A stretch of 64,000 bases of DNA from Leclercia sp. S52 (GTDB lineage Bacteria > Pseudomonadota > Gammaproteobacteria > Enterobacterales > Enterobacteriaceae): NCBI RefSeq assembly GCF_039727615.1, contig NZ_CP152474.1, positions 2,852,001 to 2,916,000 on the forward strand. The letters run 5' to 3'. The notes below the pieces were generated by a model, which saw nothing but the letters and a program-made list of their open reading frames with translations, was not told the origin of the DNA and searched no databases. Position 1 is the first letter of the stretch. The number at the start of each line of letters is the position of its first letter. The position numbers and the translations under genes were made by a program. Below, piece after piece: positions 31,781-41,108 of this stretch.

Positions 31781-32440
31781 TTACAGCACGCGGGTTTTCA
31801 GCGACAGGCCATTAACGGCCAATTCCAGCTCGTCGCCGCCGGTGAGCGGGCCCACCCCTTCCGGGGTGCCGGTGAGAATCACATCGCCCGGCTTCAGGGT
31901 GAAGTAACGGCTCATGTAGGCAATCAGCGGCACAATCTTGTGGATCATGTCGGCAGTGGAGCCGTGCTGGCGCACCTCGCCGTTCACCTTCAGGCTCAGG
32001 GTGGTGTTCTGCGGATCGTCGTTGAATTCCGCCACCGGCACGAAACCGGAGATCGGGCAGGAATTATCAAAGCCTTTGGCTTTTTCCCACGGCTGGCCCG
32101 CTTTCTTCATTTTGCCCTGCACGTCGCGCAGGGTCAGATCCAGCGCCACACCATAACCAGCAATCGCCTTCTGCACATGATCTTCAGAGGCCTGACGCAG
32201 CGTGGCGCCAATCAGCACCGCCAGCTCCACTTCGTGGTGGACCGAGCCCAGCCCCTGGGGTAACGCCAGCGGCTGGCGGATATCACAAAGCGCCGTTTCC
32301 GGTTTAATGAACAGCACCGGCTCGTCCGGAACTGCACTTCCCATTTCCTGAATATGCTTAGCGTAATTACTTCCTACGCAGACGACTTTACTTACCGGAT
32401 AATCCAGTAAGGCTCCTTGCCAGTTATGATGTTGATACAT
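31781..32440 (-). CDS. ycgM: Fumarylacetoacetate hydrolase-family protein YcgM
   Basis: The 219-residue protein is of the FAHD1/acylpyruvase group, which hydrolyses or decarboxylates short oxo-acids. It has the family signature VVCVGSNYAKHIQEMG, the metal ligands in HHEVELAVLIG (E-x-E pattern), DLTLRDVQ, and KPGDVILTGTPEGVGPL at the C-terminus. E. coli YcgM is its counterpart. The residues for Mg2+ binding look complete. Confidence 0.94.
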   Translation of the reverse strand: MYQHHNWQGALLDYPVSKVVCVGSNYAKHIQEMGSAVPDEPVLFIKPETALCDIRQPLALPQGLGSVHHEVELAVLIGATLRQASEDHVQKAIAGYGVALDLTLRDVQGKMKKAGQPWEKAKGFDNSCPISGFVPVAEFNDDPQNTTLSLKVNGEVRQHGSTADMIHKIVPLIAYMSRYFTLKPGDVILTGTPEGVGPLTGGDELELAVNGLSLKTRVL

Positions 32441-32487
32441 ATACGTCCCCTGAACGGTTAATGTGACGCTGACAGATAATTCTTAAA

Positions 32488-32763
32488 CTAATTTTTCCCC
32501 TGCGCCTCAAGATGCTGTTTGAGTAAATTCTCTTGCGGTGGCGGGAGTTGTAAATAATAGCCCTGTTCGGTTAAGGCGGTTTTGACTTTTTCCAGATCGG
32601 CGTTGCTCAGCTGCTTGCGGCCGTCGAGGGGCATCAGCATCACCAGCTGCGGCTTACCGAAGCTTTTCAACAGCGCCTCAGGCACGCGGGAAAAATCGTC
32701 CTTTTTTTCGACATACAGGTAGGTCTGGTCGCGCTGGGTACTTCTGTAGATCACACAAAACAT
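32488..32763 (-). CDS. ycgL: YcgL-family protein
   Basis: The 91-residue protein has the YcgL fold signature [24 protein letters not shown] and the C-terminal [21 protein letters not shown]. Its function is unknown. The ATG at 32763 has GAGAG about 9 bases upstream. The prophage boundary lies one base upstream, so the promoter and any longer native N-terminus have been replaced by phage DNA. The phage end supplies an alternative in-frame ATG at 32796 that would add [11 protein letters not shown]. Confidence 0.93.
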   Translation of the reverse strand: MFCVIYRSTQRDQTYLYVEKKDDFSRVPEALLKSFGKPQLVMLMPLDGRKQLSNADLEKVKTALTEQGYYLQLPPPQENLLKQHLEAQGKN

Positions 32764-32774
32764 ATATTTACTCT
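32764..32774 (+). other. Candidate attL core
   Basis: The 11-base repeat ATATTTACTCT lies one base upstream of the ycgL start codon and recurs at 62830-62840 beside the integrase. It marks the left end of the prophage. The repeat is short, so the true core could differ by a few bases. Confidence 0.65.
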
Positions 32775-32902
32775 CTTTAATGCGTAATTGCGACATACGC
32801 TACCACCAACCAAACCCGCGCCACAAGCCAGCCAGCTTAAAACGGGTTTGCAGATATTTGCCCTTCCCTGTGTTTTTGTGTCATTCCTACGACACAATTT
32901 CG

Positions 32903-33221
32903 TCACACCACCCTGTCGTCTTCGATCGCGCTGTTGATGAAGAACGTCACCCGCCCAAGCACTTCCACCTCTTCCGCCGCAGCCCCCCTCGATCGCTTCA
33001 CCATCATCCGTGATTAACGCTCTTCCCATGACCCGCGCAAACTGAGTACGCCCGCCGGACAAAATCAGCAGAACCTGATTCTGTACCAGCCTGGTGCACG
33101 GTTCGATAACTGCGAACCCGGATGAGGTTTCCAGGATGCGACTGTCGATGCCAATACCGCAAATAGTTTCAGGGCAGAGCCTGCGCTCTACATAATCCGT
33201 CGCCGGTGAAGGGAACCCCAT
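32903..33221 (-). pseudogene. UmuD-like S24-family protein with +1 shift in a C6 run
   Basis: The protein begins MGFPSPATDYVERRL, like the UmuD segment around its cleavage region, and continues TSSGFAVIEPCTRLVQNQVLLILSGGRTQFARVMG in the place of the S24 core, but the usual catalytic GDSM Ser and the Lys pattern are not evident. The frame breaks at six C (32983-32988). Five C gives EGAAAEEVEVLGRVTFFIN and a stop at 32903, for a product of 105 residues. It overlaps the upstream gene as TAATG and follows a LexA box, so it is SOS controlled. It may modulate UmuC or a repressor, but this is inference. Confidence 0.7.
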
Positions 33222-33460
33222 TACACGACCCTCCCCATGTTACGCATCATCCAGAGGCGGTTCTGGCTATCGCCCGGCGTTTTGTCGACGAAGAACTCCT
33301 GGTAGCGCTCTATCCAGTCATTCGCATCAGCCTGACTGAAATGCCAGTTTCTGGCACGCAACTCACGGATGAAGTCATCTGTACGTAAACACTGAAATCC
33401 TTTCGGGTTTTGCTGTGCTGCAGCCGCAAATGCGGCGTGAATTTCGTATCGGCGGGGCAT
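33221..33460 (-). CDS. Small SOS-controlled prophage protein
   Basis: The 79-residue protein starts MPRRYEIHAAFAAAAQQNP at 33460, preceded by AAGGAG at 8 bases. It is mainly helical and basic, with RTDDFIRELRARNWHFSQAD and ERYQEFFVDKTPG. Related small proteins sit before umuD-like genes in enterobacterial prophages, and their function is unknown. It lies directly after a LexA box and is translationally coupled to the UmuD-like gene by TAATG. An earlier in-frame start at 33502 lies upstream of the LexA box and is rejected. Confidence 0.75.
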   Translation of the reverse strand: MPRRYEIHAAFAAAAQQNPKGFQCLRTDDFIRELRARNWHFSQADANDWIERYQEFFVDKTPGDSQNRLWMMRNMGRVV

Positions 33461-33475
33461 GCTCTGCACTCCTTT

Positions 33476-33495
33476 TACTGTTTTTATATACAGTA
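33476..33495 (-). promoter_or_regulatory. LexA box, same sequence as the umuDC operator
   Basis: TACTG-N10-CAGTA, with core CTGTTTTTATATACAG, is a strong SOS box. Read on the minus strand, towards the two downstream genes, it equals the E. coli umuDC operator as recalled. It lies 16 bases before the start at 33460. Confidence 0.92.
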
Positions 33496-33588
33496 GTTTC
33501 AAAGGCAGTGCAGATCAAGATGGCGCAACCTATCAATTTTTATCGTTTTGTTTACATCTGATTTTATTCAATAAAAACAAAAACGTAA

Positions 33589-34954
33589 TCAAATTATTAA
33601 CTCATTTTTATGCGAGTTATTGCCCTTGCCATCAGCTTCTATAGCAGGCGATTGAAGAGCCAGCTCATTTAGATCGGCAATTGTTTTTTGTACATAAAAA
33701 GAGCAGCTTTCATCGCTATCATGTAAGGAGCTTAAAAAGCTCTCTCGCTCTGATTCCGACATGGATAGTATTTTCCTTTTGCAATCCTGTGAAACTGAGT
33801 AGCTCGACTCTGGCGCCTGCACCAAAAAACGGGTGGTGAGTTCGCATATTACCAAGTTAGGCCTCTCATGCTTCAAAATGTCATAATCTATACAGGCACC
33901 AGACAAAACATGGACCACTCTGGAAAACGCATTGGCAAAATATGGAATCATGTTATGAGAGAATGAATCACCGAATACGACAATCTTTTGCTTAATGGCA
34001 GCGCTGGGGTTCTGATAGACTTGAATATAGCCTCTGTTATTAATTTTATTGTCAAATATTTTGAATGCTCTAGCCGAATGGAAATCGGCCTTCATGATCT
34101 CTTGATACATTGATTCCGAAACTTTTACACCCAAATCACCTTTTGATTTGATGTAGCTAAACTTAAATGGGAATGGTTCTTTTAATGAGATACCAATGCT
34201 ATCAAGAATATGGTTAACCGCAATGCCAGCTCCAAAATCTGTCCAGTGCGTATCCTGCCTGGAATAAGTACTATCCCCTGCATGACTCAGTAATTCTTTC
34301 GGATCGAGAATTCCTTCATTGTGGAGATTGATAAGAAACTGCTCCACCGGCGTAATATCCGCTTTTTTGTGCGGATAGTAATGAGGAAGAACAAGTTCTT
34401 TTGAAGGCGCTAGTGTGAAAATTCGTTTTGACTGGCTGCTGTCAATGTAACTATTGAGCGTTGAGAAGTACTCTTTCCATGATGAGAGGATTTCGTCAGA
34501 TATCAACTCCTGCCCGATATGCTGTGCCACACTTTTATTATGATCATTATCTAAGAAGAGGTAGCCAGATTTTCCATGTTGAACTTTTGCAGGTGTCTTT
34601 ATGTCAACCCTCGCCCCCCCAGACAACTTCACCATTGACAATAAAGCCGATGTCGAAGCTGCCGGAAAATACGATGGGGATGAGGAATCCACACAGTGCG
34701 ACGGCGTCTATATTTAGGTTGTTTAATACGTCATTTCTTACTCTATTGCATTTGAAAGCCTCTTCGCCATGTTGATTTTTGATCACAATGTCCACAGGTT
34801 TTTTATCATGCAGAGCCCACCCGGAGAGTTTGACCATTGAAGAGGCAAATAGTGTTATTTCTTCACTTTTTGGAGCGTCAATAGCAAAAATAAGGTTGGC
34901 AACACCATGCTGCAATTTGGTGACACTAATTCGCTTGGTAATGAAATGTGACAT
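33589..34954 (-). pseudogene. AlgX/AlgJ-like SGNH acyltransferase cargo gene, +1 shift in a C7 run
   Basis: After removing one base from the seven-C run (34614-34620) the gene encodes about 454 residues. Residues 1-112 form a beta-rich domain (SSMVKLSGWALHDKKPVDIVI). The rest is an SGNH hydrolase-like domain of the alginate acetyltransferase kind, with catalytic Asp and His in RQDTHWTDFGA (near D234 and H236) and the serine in VVFGDSFSHN (near S330). Such enzymes add or remove acetyl groups on sugars. It lies after the tail fibre in the usual cargo position and is AT-richer than its neighbours. No signal peptide is evident, so it may act on capsule or O-antigen during or after infection. Confidence 0.72.
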
Positions 34955-35193
34955 ATTTATTCCCTAGATAAACACTTATCGCCATGTCCTAGTAAGGCCA
35001 GCGTGGCTATTGCATAAGATCAAGTCAATGATGACCTTAGCATTGATCCGCTTTATATTACCCTGGACGGTAGATGAGAGGAAGTTACAAGGGTCCACCT
35101 TACCACCAGGCGATGGCGGCCTGAATCCTTCATCTGGCTGTGCAATATCCTCCTCCGCGTGCAGTTGCGGGTGGTTAATCTATATATGGTAAA

Positions 35194-37537
35194 TCAACGG
35201 CGCTCCAGTTCGGAAACACGGGCGGACAGCTCTGTATTTTGTTTCATCAGTCGCTCATAGTTTCTACGCTGGAGTGCAGCCTCAAGTACCAGAGCCTCTT
35301 CATAACGGATGCCGTAACGTGAGCCTGCGGGCGTTTCCAGTACATTTTCATAGACTGGTGGTGCTGGCACAGTAATCTCTTCGGAAACATCTATAACGTC
35401 GAAATCCTGATATTCCTGCTCTTCTTCAGTAAGCACCGGCTCTATGACAAACATCTGTACGCCGGTTTCATCGAGGCGGGGAGAGCCATCCTCATTGAAC
35501 ACGTAGACTTTTTCGGTGACATACACCTCCACATCGACGGTGACAGCCTTTTTAATTTTGGTGCCATCCTCCAGTACAACATCAATCAGAGTTTCACGCT
35601 GCTCAGTTCGCGTAACAGGAACCTGCACAACCCGCTTTTTCGTGACCTCCACCTTCTTCTTCACGGTGCGCGTAGATGGGATGCGCTCACCTTCGTTGGT
35701 GAGTACCTGCTTGTACTGATCTTCCCACTCGTCGTAACACAGGAAACCAAAGCGGTGGGCATCAAGACCGTGACGCTCGAAAGCTTCTTTTGCTCTCTGG
35801 GCTATCACACCAAAATGCCAGCGTGCGCCATCAGCTCCCTTCTCCTCAATTCTGTCAAGGTACTGGAACTGAACAAAATCAACTTCTGCCCAGGCGTCGA
35901 GAATGGCATCGGTGTAGGCATCCTGCATTGTGCTGTCATCTGACAAGGCTGCGGCATTAAGCGTTCCCTTTGCCAGCATTACCGGTATACCTTTGTGGTC
36001 CTCATCTGACGTTACTGTGAATGCCGTCTGAGTGAAACCGCCAGCCCACGGCCTGCCAGTAGTGCCACAGTTGCCAGTATTGGCCGTGCCCGGACTGATG
36101 TTACCGTTAAATAAAACAGTAGTAGAGACAAAACGGGAGAATCCTCCACTTTGTCCGAATACTAATTCGTCCTGATCGTTGACATATGCGATTGATGTAA
36201 TGCCACCAGTGATGTTCTGACTATTAATATGGTGCCCACGCCCAACAAGTATGGCTCCATCAGTAAATGTGCTCACCTGGGTCGTGGTGAGCCCTACTCG
36301 CGCCCCTAGATTGCCACTCACTTCATCCCTAAGTTGAATATGTGCCCCATCCGGTGTCACACCATCCAGCCAGAGAGCATTTCTGAATCCAGCGGCGAGG
36401 CCTCCTGTTGCAATGGCTGCACTGGCGGCATTTTGGTTATGGATATAGGAGACAAAAAGCCCCATACACTGCCCGGTTGTCAGCGGGGTACCTATTTCAT
36501 CAGTGTTATTCGATACGCTTATTTCAGCACCAATTGTGGTCGAGATATTATCCGACGTGTCAGATGCCCTGATGTTTTTCACGACGACCGGGTTATACCC
36601 CCAAATTTCTTTGGTTGCTGGACTCTGATCGTGGTGGCTATGCAACCCGACAAATGCTTTTGACCCTATAACAGGAAGTTTTCTGTTTCCTCCTAAAAAT
36701 ACTGCGCACTGTCCTGGTATCTGCGTAGCATCCATCCGAAGCAGCTGCCCCATATCAGGGTGCGTGGCGAATGAATCAGCCGGCGAGATTGGATTTGCAT
36801 CATTGTCGCGGAAAACATAACGGCCGAAGATTGTTTTTGATGGTATGCCGACACCTAAGGTAGTGTCACCTCCCAGCATTTTACGAGGGGTAACCGTTGA
36901 GCCTGGTGGTAATTCCATTACAGATTTCGAACGCGTAACGGGGCTCGTGAGCAAGAAATTCCCTTCTACACGCACATCCCCACCGTATGCATCGGCAGCA
37001 ACGAACGCGGCGTCAGAGCTTGCAACGCCAGTTGGGTCCGCCCCGCCAGAAAAACCACTCCAGGTTACTGGCTTTGCTACGCCACCAACAAGGCCGGCGC
37101 CCCCCCGGCGCAGCTAATTCCTGACGCAGCTCCCCATCCCCTACATTAAAGAAATGCACGGAATCGTTCACCCATGATGCTGCGTCATTCCCGGTGGTCG
37201 TATACGGGATATCTGTTGTGGCAGTCAGTTTCCAGAACGCATCCTGATACCGAATCAGCTGGTTGTAGTCAGTGATGGTCAACGGGCCTGCGGTATATTC
37301 ACCGATAACCTTATAGCCAGAACTCTGAATAAATGTGTTAAAGCGCTGCTGCTGATTCAGTAGCTGTGCCGCAGATTCCTGCTCCCATCCCCAGTATGTT
37401 TTCCTGTTGCGTCCAAAACGGTCCTTCCAGATAGTTTGGGTAATATCATTCAGTGCGTAGTCAAAGTTCTGGGAGTTATCGAATAAAACATACGGACTCG
37501 TTGATCCCAGCGGTTCTTTCGTGAAATAGGTAGTCAT
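35194..37537 (-). pseudogene. Tail fibre with S74 chaperone domain, +1 shift in a C7 run
   Basis: The start MTTYFTKEPLGSTSPYVLFDNSQNF at 37537 (GGAG upstream) is typical of siphovirus tail spikes. The frame breaks at seven C (37100-37106). Six C gives AAPGGAGLVGGVAKPVTW, the standard linker, and a protein of about 780 residues. The C-terminal 270 residues hold an intramolecular chaperone/autoprotease domain (peptidase S74) starting near TVTSDEDHKG, with the catalytic Ser-Asp and Lys visible near residue 509. The C-terminus ends in a coiled coil. It recognises the host surface. The extra base is probably a read error. Confidence 0.88.
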
Positions 37538-37552
37538 GCTCGCTCCAGGCAT

Positions 37553-37574
37553 AAAAAAACCCGCCGAAGCGGGT
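37553..37574 (-). terminator. Terminator between tail-tip gene and tail fibre
   Basis: The stem ACCCGC with GCGGGT closes the stable loop CGAA. On the minus strand it is followed by seven T. It ends the tail-tip transcript just before the fibre start. Confidence 0.85.
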
Positions 37575-37594
37575 CAGAAAATATTGAAGTGCTG

Positions 37595-39757
37595 TTAAGC
37601 GACATCGCCGGGGTAGGTGGCGTCGTCATAGGCATACTTGCCCGGGTGGTACTGAATGGCAGTCACCTGGCTGATCCCGTCATTGCCCGGCGTAATTTCC
37701 CCTACCAGTGCGTCATACGGGACACGGACAGACGAACAGAACAGCAGGCGCGGCGGCTCGATGTACGCGTCGTTCATCGCCCACAGTTCCGGCTCCAGCG
37801 CGGCGCTGTACGGCACCGAGATAGTGAAGTCGTCAATGCGCGTCGGCACTAACATTGCCGAGGCCCTGCCATCCTGATGGCGGATAATCACGCGCGGGTT
37901 CTGGAACGACCAGTCCGGCGCCTCACTGAGTGTCATGGTGATTTTGCTGCTGTCGTAAGTCATATCGGTAATCAGGCAGCTCAACTGCTGACCGCCAGGG
38001 ATATCGTCGGCCATTACAATGCGATCCATGAACTCGTAGCAGAGCGCATCCATCTCGGTTGAGGTCGTGTGCTGCAGGCGCTGCAGCTGGTAGCCCAGCA
38101 ACCGGCGCATGCCGATGCGATAAGCACGGTCCTCATCAAGAACGCCGTCCAGCGTGTAGTCCTCAATTTTCACCGGCGTAGGATTGCCAGGAATGCGACA
38201 CTGCACGGTTTCCTCTGCCCAGGTGGTGCCGTTGATATACGTCACGTCCACGCCGTCGTAATCGTCCTGAGATGGGGCCTTAAATGCGGTCTGCAGTTCC
38301 TCGGTGGTTTCCTGCGGGGTAATCATGCCGACCCAGGGTTTAATCCCTTCCCTGCCGGCAGAGGCCAGGCCATCCGACAGCAGGAAGTACCCCATCCCGG
38401 CGTTGGTGATTTTTTGAAGTACCTCGAGCGCTGACTTACTCTCACCGCTGGACCAGTCGAACTTTTCGCCGCGGGGCGTCCAGTAGGTTTGCTCCAGCGC
38501 GTTAATCGCCGCCGTATCAATCTGGCTTGCCGTGAACCCCAGCGACTCCAGCACGTGGTACAGCGCGCCGCTGATGCTACGCGCCGCTCTGCCGCCGCTG
38601 TAAAGCCGGGTTGGCGTGACGCTTACCGGATAGGTCGTTCCCTGCCAGCTGATGCTAAACGTCACCGGCGCGGTGCTGAAATCGTAGGTAGTCGGCGCGG
38701 CGCTGGCAGTTATGGTTGCGGCACTGCCACCTACCCCCGGCACCGCCGGAACGCCCGGGGCATAACTGGCGATCACCAGGTCATAATCGTTGCCGTTATA
38801 GTTCAGCGTCACCGGCATTCCGACATAAGGTGCAAGTTCGTCTATGCCGCCATAAATGACGCTGTAACCGCCGGAGGACACAACGGTATAGGAGTTTGGT
38901 GCCAGCACGGTGATCACCGTTCCGACTGTCCAGGATGGCGGGATTTCCTCATCCCCGCCAGATGCCGATACGTCAACCATCGTGATGGTGTTGCCGGACA
39001 CGACCAGCGCATCCGCGATGATACTCACTGTTTCCGGGCCGCTTGAACCCAGATCCAGACCGGCGGTACCGGAACCGGTATTCCCCACCTCTGGTGAGTT
39101 GAACCAGTTCTCGGTGCGGGTATCGCCGGATACCGTGGCACCCGGCGGATAGAGGGTATAGCGCACGTCGGTACCAAACGCGGAGATCGGCGTATTGCCA
39201 ATTTTGATATCGGACTGGTTAATCACCATGTCGCCGACACCCACGCACAGGAACATGCTGGTTTCCATGCTGGTCTCGTTGACGAAACGGCTTACCGGCT
39301 GCACGACGTAATCAGGCCAGACCCGGTATCTCCCGAATATTTCCCGGATGGGGTCACCCAGTTTCGCCGCGTTCGCTTTGGCCGGGTTCAGGTCAATCTG
39401 ATCGCCGCTCGCAGCCTGGGCACCACTGCCGCCCGGCTGAGACATCGTGCTCATCATGTAGATGCTGTACGCCGCCGAGGCGACGGCCACGCTGACAGCC
39501 ACCCACAGAGCGATCTCCACGCCGGTACCATAGGGAACCGGGTAAATCCTCACGTCGGTTTCACGTTTGATGACACACAGCGGCCACTCTGCTGGCGGAA
39601 CGGGTACGCCGTCGATTTCAACCGCGACCGGGTGCGGCTGATCCGGCGCCCAGCCCTGCACATTCTGCGAAAACCAGGCGCTGAGCGTCATGGTTTCGTT
39701 TTCGTGCTTTTCCAGCGGCTCTCCCTGCAGGCGGGAGGGGTAGATTCGTATCGTCAC
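37595..39757 (-). CDS. Tail tip host-specificity protein (gpJ-like)
   Basis: This 720-residue protein is the central tail hub that holds the fibre. It begins MTIRIYPSRLQGEPLEKHEN and has a membrane-like segment at about residues 80-102 (IALWVAVSVAVASAAYSIYM), then the phage tail-hub domain with AKLGDPIREIFGRYRVWPDYV, an inserted beta-sandwich, and IRHQDGRASAMLVPTRIDDF near the C-terminus. It overlaps the NlpC gene by ATGA. It looks complete. Confidence 0.85.
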   Translation of the reverse strand: MTIRIYPSRLQGEPLEKHENETMTLSAWFSQNVQGWAPDQPHPVAVEIDGVPVPPAEWPLCVIKRETDVRIYPVPYGTGVEIALWVAVSVAVASAAYSIYMMSTMSQPGGSGAQAASGDQIDLNPAKANAAKLGDPIREIFGRYRVWPDYVVQPVSRFVNETSMETSMFLCVGVGDMVINQSDIKIGNTPISAFGTDVRYTLYPPGATVSGDTRTENWFNSPEVGNTGSGTAGLDLGSSGPETVSIIADALVVSGNTITMVDVSASGGDEEIPPSWTVGTVITVLAPNSYTVVSSGGYSVIYGGIDELAPYVGMPVTLNYNGNDYDLVIASYAPGVPAVPGVGGSAATITASAAPTTYDFSTAPVTFSISWQGTTYPVSVTPTRLYSGGRAARSISGALYHVLESLGFTASQIDTAAINALEQTYWTPRGEKFDWSSGESKSALEVLQKITNAGMGYFLLSDGLASAGREGIKPWVGMITPQETTEELQTAFKAPSQDDYDGVDVTYINGTTWAEETVQCRIPGNPTPVKIEDYTLDGVLDEDRAYRIGMRRLLGYQLQRLQHTTSTEMDALCYEFMDRIVMADDIPGGQQLSCLITDMTYDSSKITMTLSEAPDWSFQNPRVIIRHQDGRASAMLVPTRIDDFTISVPYSAALEPELWAMNDAYIEPPRLLFCSSVRVPYDALVGEITPGNDGISQVTAIQYHPGKYAYDDATYPGDVA

Positions 39758-40134
39758 TGATAATACTCCACGCGGACAAAGCGGCGCGCAAACCGCGCCA
39801 GCGGCAGGAAGGTCACGTTAGTACGAGGATTGCATTCAGCGGCGCATAACTGGCCGTCAATCTCCACCACGATGGCAACGTGCGTCACGACTGAGCCGGA
39901 GTAACAGGCGATGCCCGAGCCCGGTGCAGGATCACAACGCTGCAGGTCAGACATCAACCCCCGAGCCTCCCGATCGAGGCCGTTATCATCCTTTGTGACC
40001 CCGGCAAAATCAGGCCATGGTGCCAGGCCAAGGTCTCGCCTGATTTCATTGACGATGCCAAAGCAGTCAAGCGCGGGGTAAACGCGACCGCCCTTCTGCC
40101 ACTCGACAGAACGGTATTTATCAGGATTGAACAT
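39754..40134 (-). CDS. NlpC/P60 tail assembly peptidase
   Basis: This 126-residue tail protein has the NlpC/P60 catalytic Cys24 in ALDCFGIVNE and His85 in VVTHVAIVVE. Such proteins help tail-tip assembly or local wall digestion on entry. It sits between the DUF1833 gene (9-base gap) and the gpJ-like gene (ATGA overlap), the order typical of this tail-tip module. Confidence 0.85.
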   Translation of the reverse strand: MFNPDKYRSVEWQKGGRVYPALDCFGIVNEIRRDLGLAPWPDFAGVTKDDNGLDREARGLMSDLQRCDPAPGSGIACYSGSVVTHVAIVVEIDGQLCAAECNPRTNVTFLPLARFARRFVRVEYYQ

Positions 40135-40143
40135 GATGTTTTC

Positions 40144-40632
40144 CTACTGGAGGTAACGGAGGCCCGGGAAGTTCGGCAGCGTGTAGCGGTAGCGTGGCCA
40201 CGCAGTTTTCAGGATATTGAGGAACCCGGCAGTAATTTGCACCTCGGTCGCCTTCCAGTACCCGTCCTTAATCTGCAGAACGATTGGTGGTGACGCCGGA
40301 TAACTCAGGTCAGTTGATACGTACTGCCGCATTATCAGCGTGCCGTTGTCCAGGTTAGCAAGGGCGTTTCGTATCGCGGTGGAAACGATGCCGTCTATGT
40401 TACTGATGGCGAATTGCAGATCCTGCGTACCGTCACTATTTCTGGCGGGAAGTGCGACGACCATAGCTGCCGCCTGGAATGTCACTGTCGCCCCCGCCTC
40501 AGTAACCGCAGTAATATCCTCGAAGTTCTCAACCAGCCAGTAATTCTGGCCGCCGACGGTAATCTGTAGCGTATTAAAGAGGATTTCACTGCCGCCGCTG
40601 GCGTATAGCCTGTTCAGGATTGGACTGGTCAT
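40144..40632 (-). CDS. DUF1833 tail-tip protein
   Basis: The 162-residue protein starts MTSPILNRLYASGGSEILFNTLQ and is beta-rich, with QDLQFAISNIDGIVSTAIRNA and PPIVLQIKDGYW, the hallmarks of the DUF1833 minor tail family. The start at 40632 overlaps the stop of the upstream gene as ATGA, which decides it against a start 12 bases earlier. Confidence 0.82.
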   Translation of the reverse strand: MTSPILNRLYASGGSEILFNTLQITVGGQNYWLVENFEDITAVTEAGATVTFQAAAMVVALPARNSDGTQDLQFAISNIDGIVSTAIRNALANLDNGTLIMRQYVSTDLSYPASPPIVLQIKDGYWKATEVQITAGFLNILKTAWPRYRYTLPNFPGLRYLQ

Positions 40633-41099
40633 GCTTCCGGCCACTCCTTGTTAAGCGCGTAATCGATAATGCTCTGCCCGACGATAAACTCAGGGAAGTT
40701 ACCCCAGCCAGGCGGCAGGATTGGACGCTCCCAAAGCTCCAGCGTTGCTGTGAATTTCCAGAATCCTAACCCGTACAGCACCGGCCCGTCGTAGATATCC
40801 TTAAACCGGCAAACGTAGTCTCCAACCCCCATCGGCGTACGCATGCGCATGTTGAACCACGCCGCCCCGTCAGTGATCACATCCCTGAACCACGATTCAA
40901 ACAACTGCGCCTGGGCATCATTAAACACCCACGACACACCCGCCTCGGTCGGAACTGACGTGTATTTGCGACGCTGCCGGGTGCGGCCTGATGTCATAGT
41001 GGAGCGCTGGAGTGGGCTGACCGGGGTGAATCCATGCCCGGAACGCTGGGGCATCGGCAGATACTGGTGCGGGAAATCAATGGTACTGCTGATCCCCAT
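40629..41099 (-). CDS. Minor tail protein
   Basis: This 156-residue protein lies between tape measure and DUF1833. It contains VFNDAQAQLFESWFRDVITDGAAWFNMRM and GFWKFTATLELWERP, a pattern seen in minor tail proteins of siphoviruses with this module. AAGGAG lies 6 bases before the ATG. No catalytic motif is evident. Confidence 0.75.
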   Translation of the reverse strand: MGISSTIDFPHQYLPMPQRSGHGFTPVSPLQRSTMTSGRTRQRRKYTSVPTEAGVSWVFNDAQAQLFESWFRDVITDGAAWFNMRMRTPMGVGDYVCRFKDIYDGPVLYGLGFWKFTATLELWERPILPPGWGNFPEFIVGQSIIDYALNKEWPEA

Positions 41100-41108
41100 G
41101 GTAACTCC

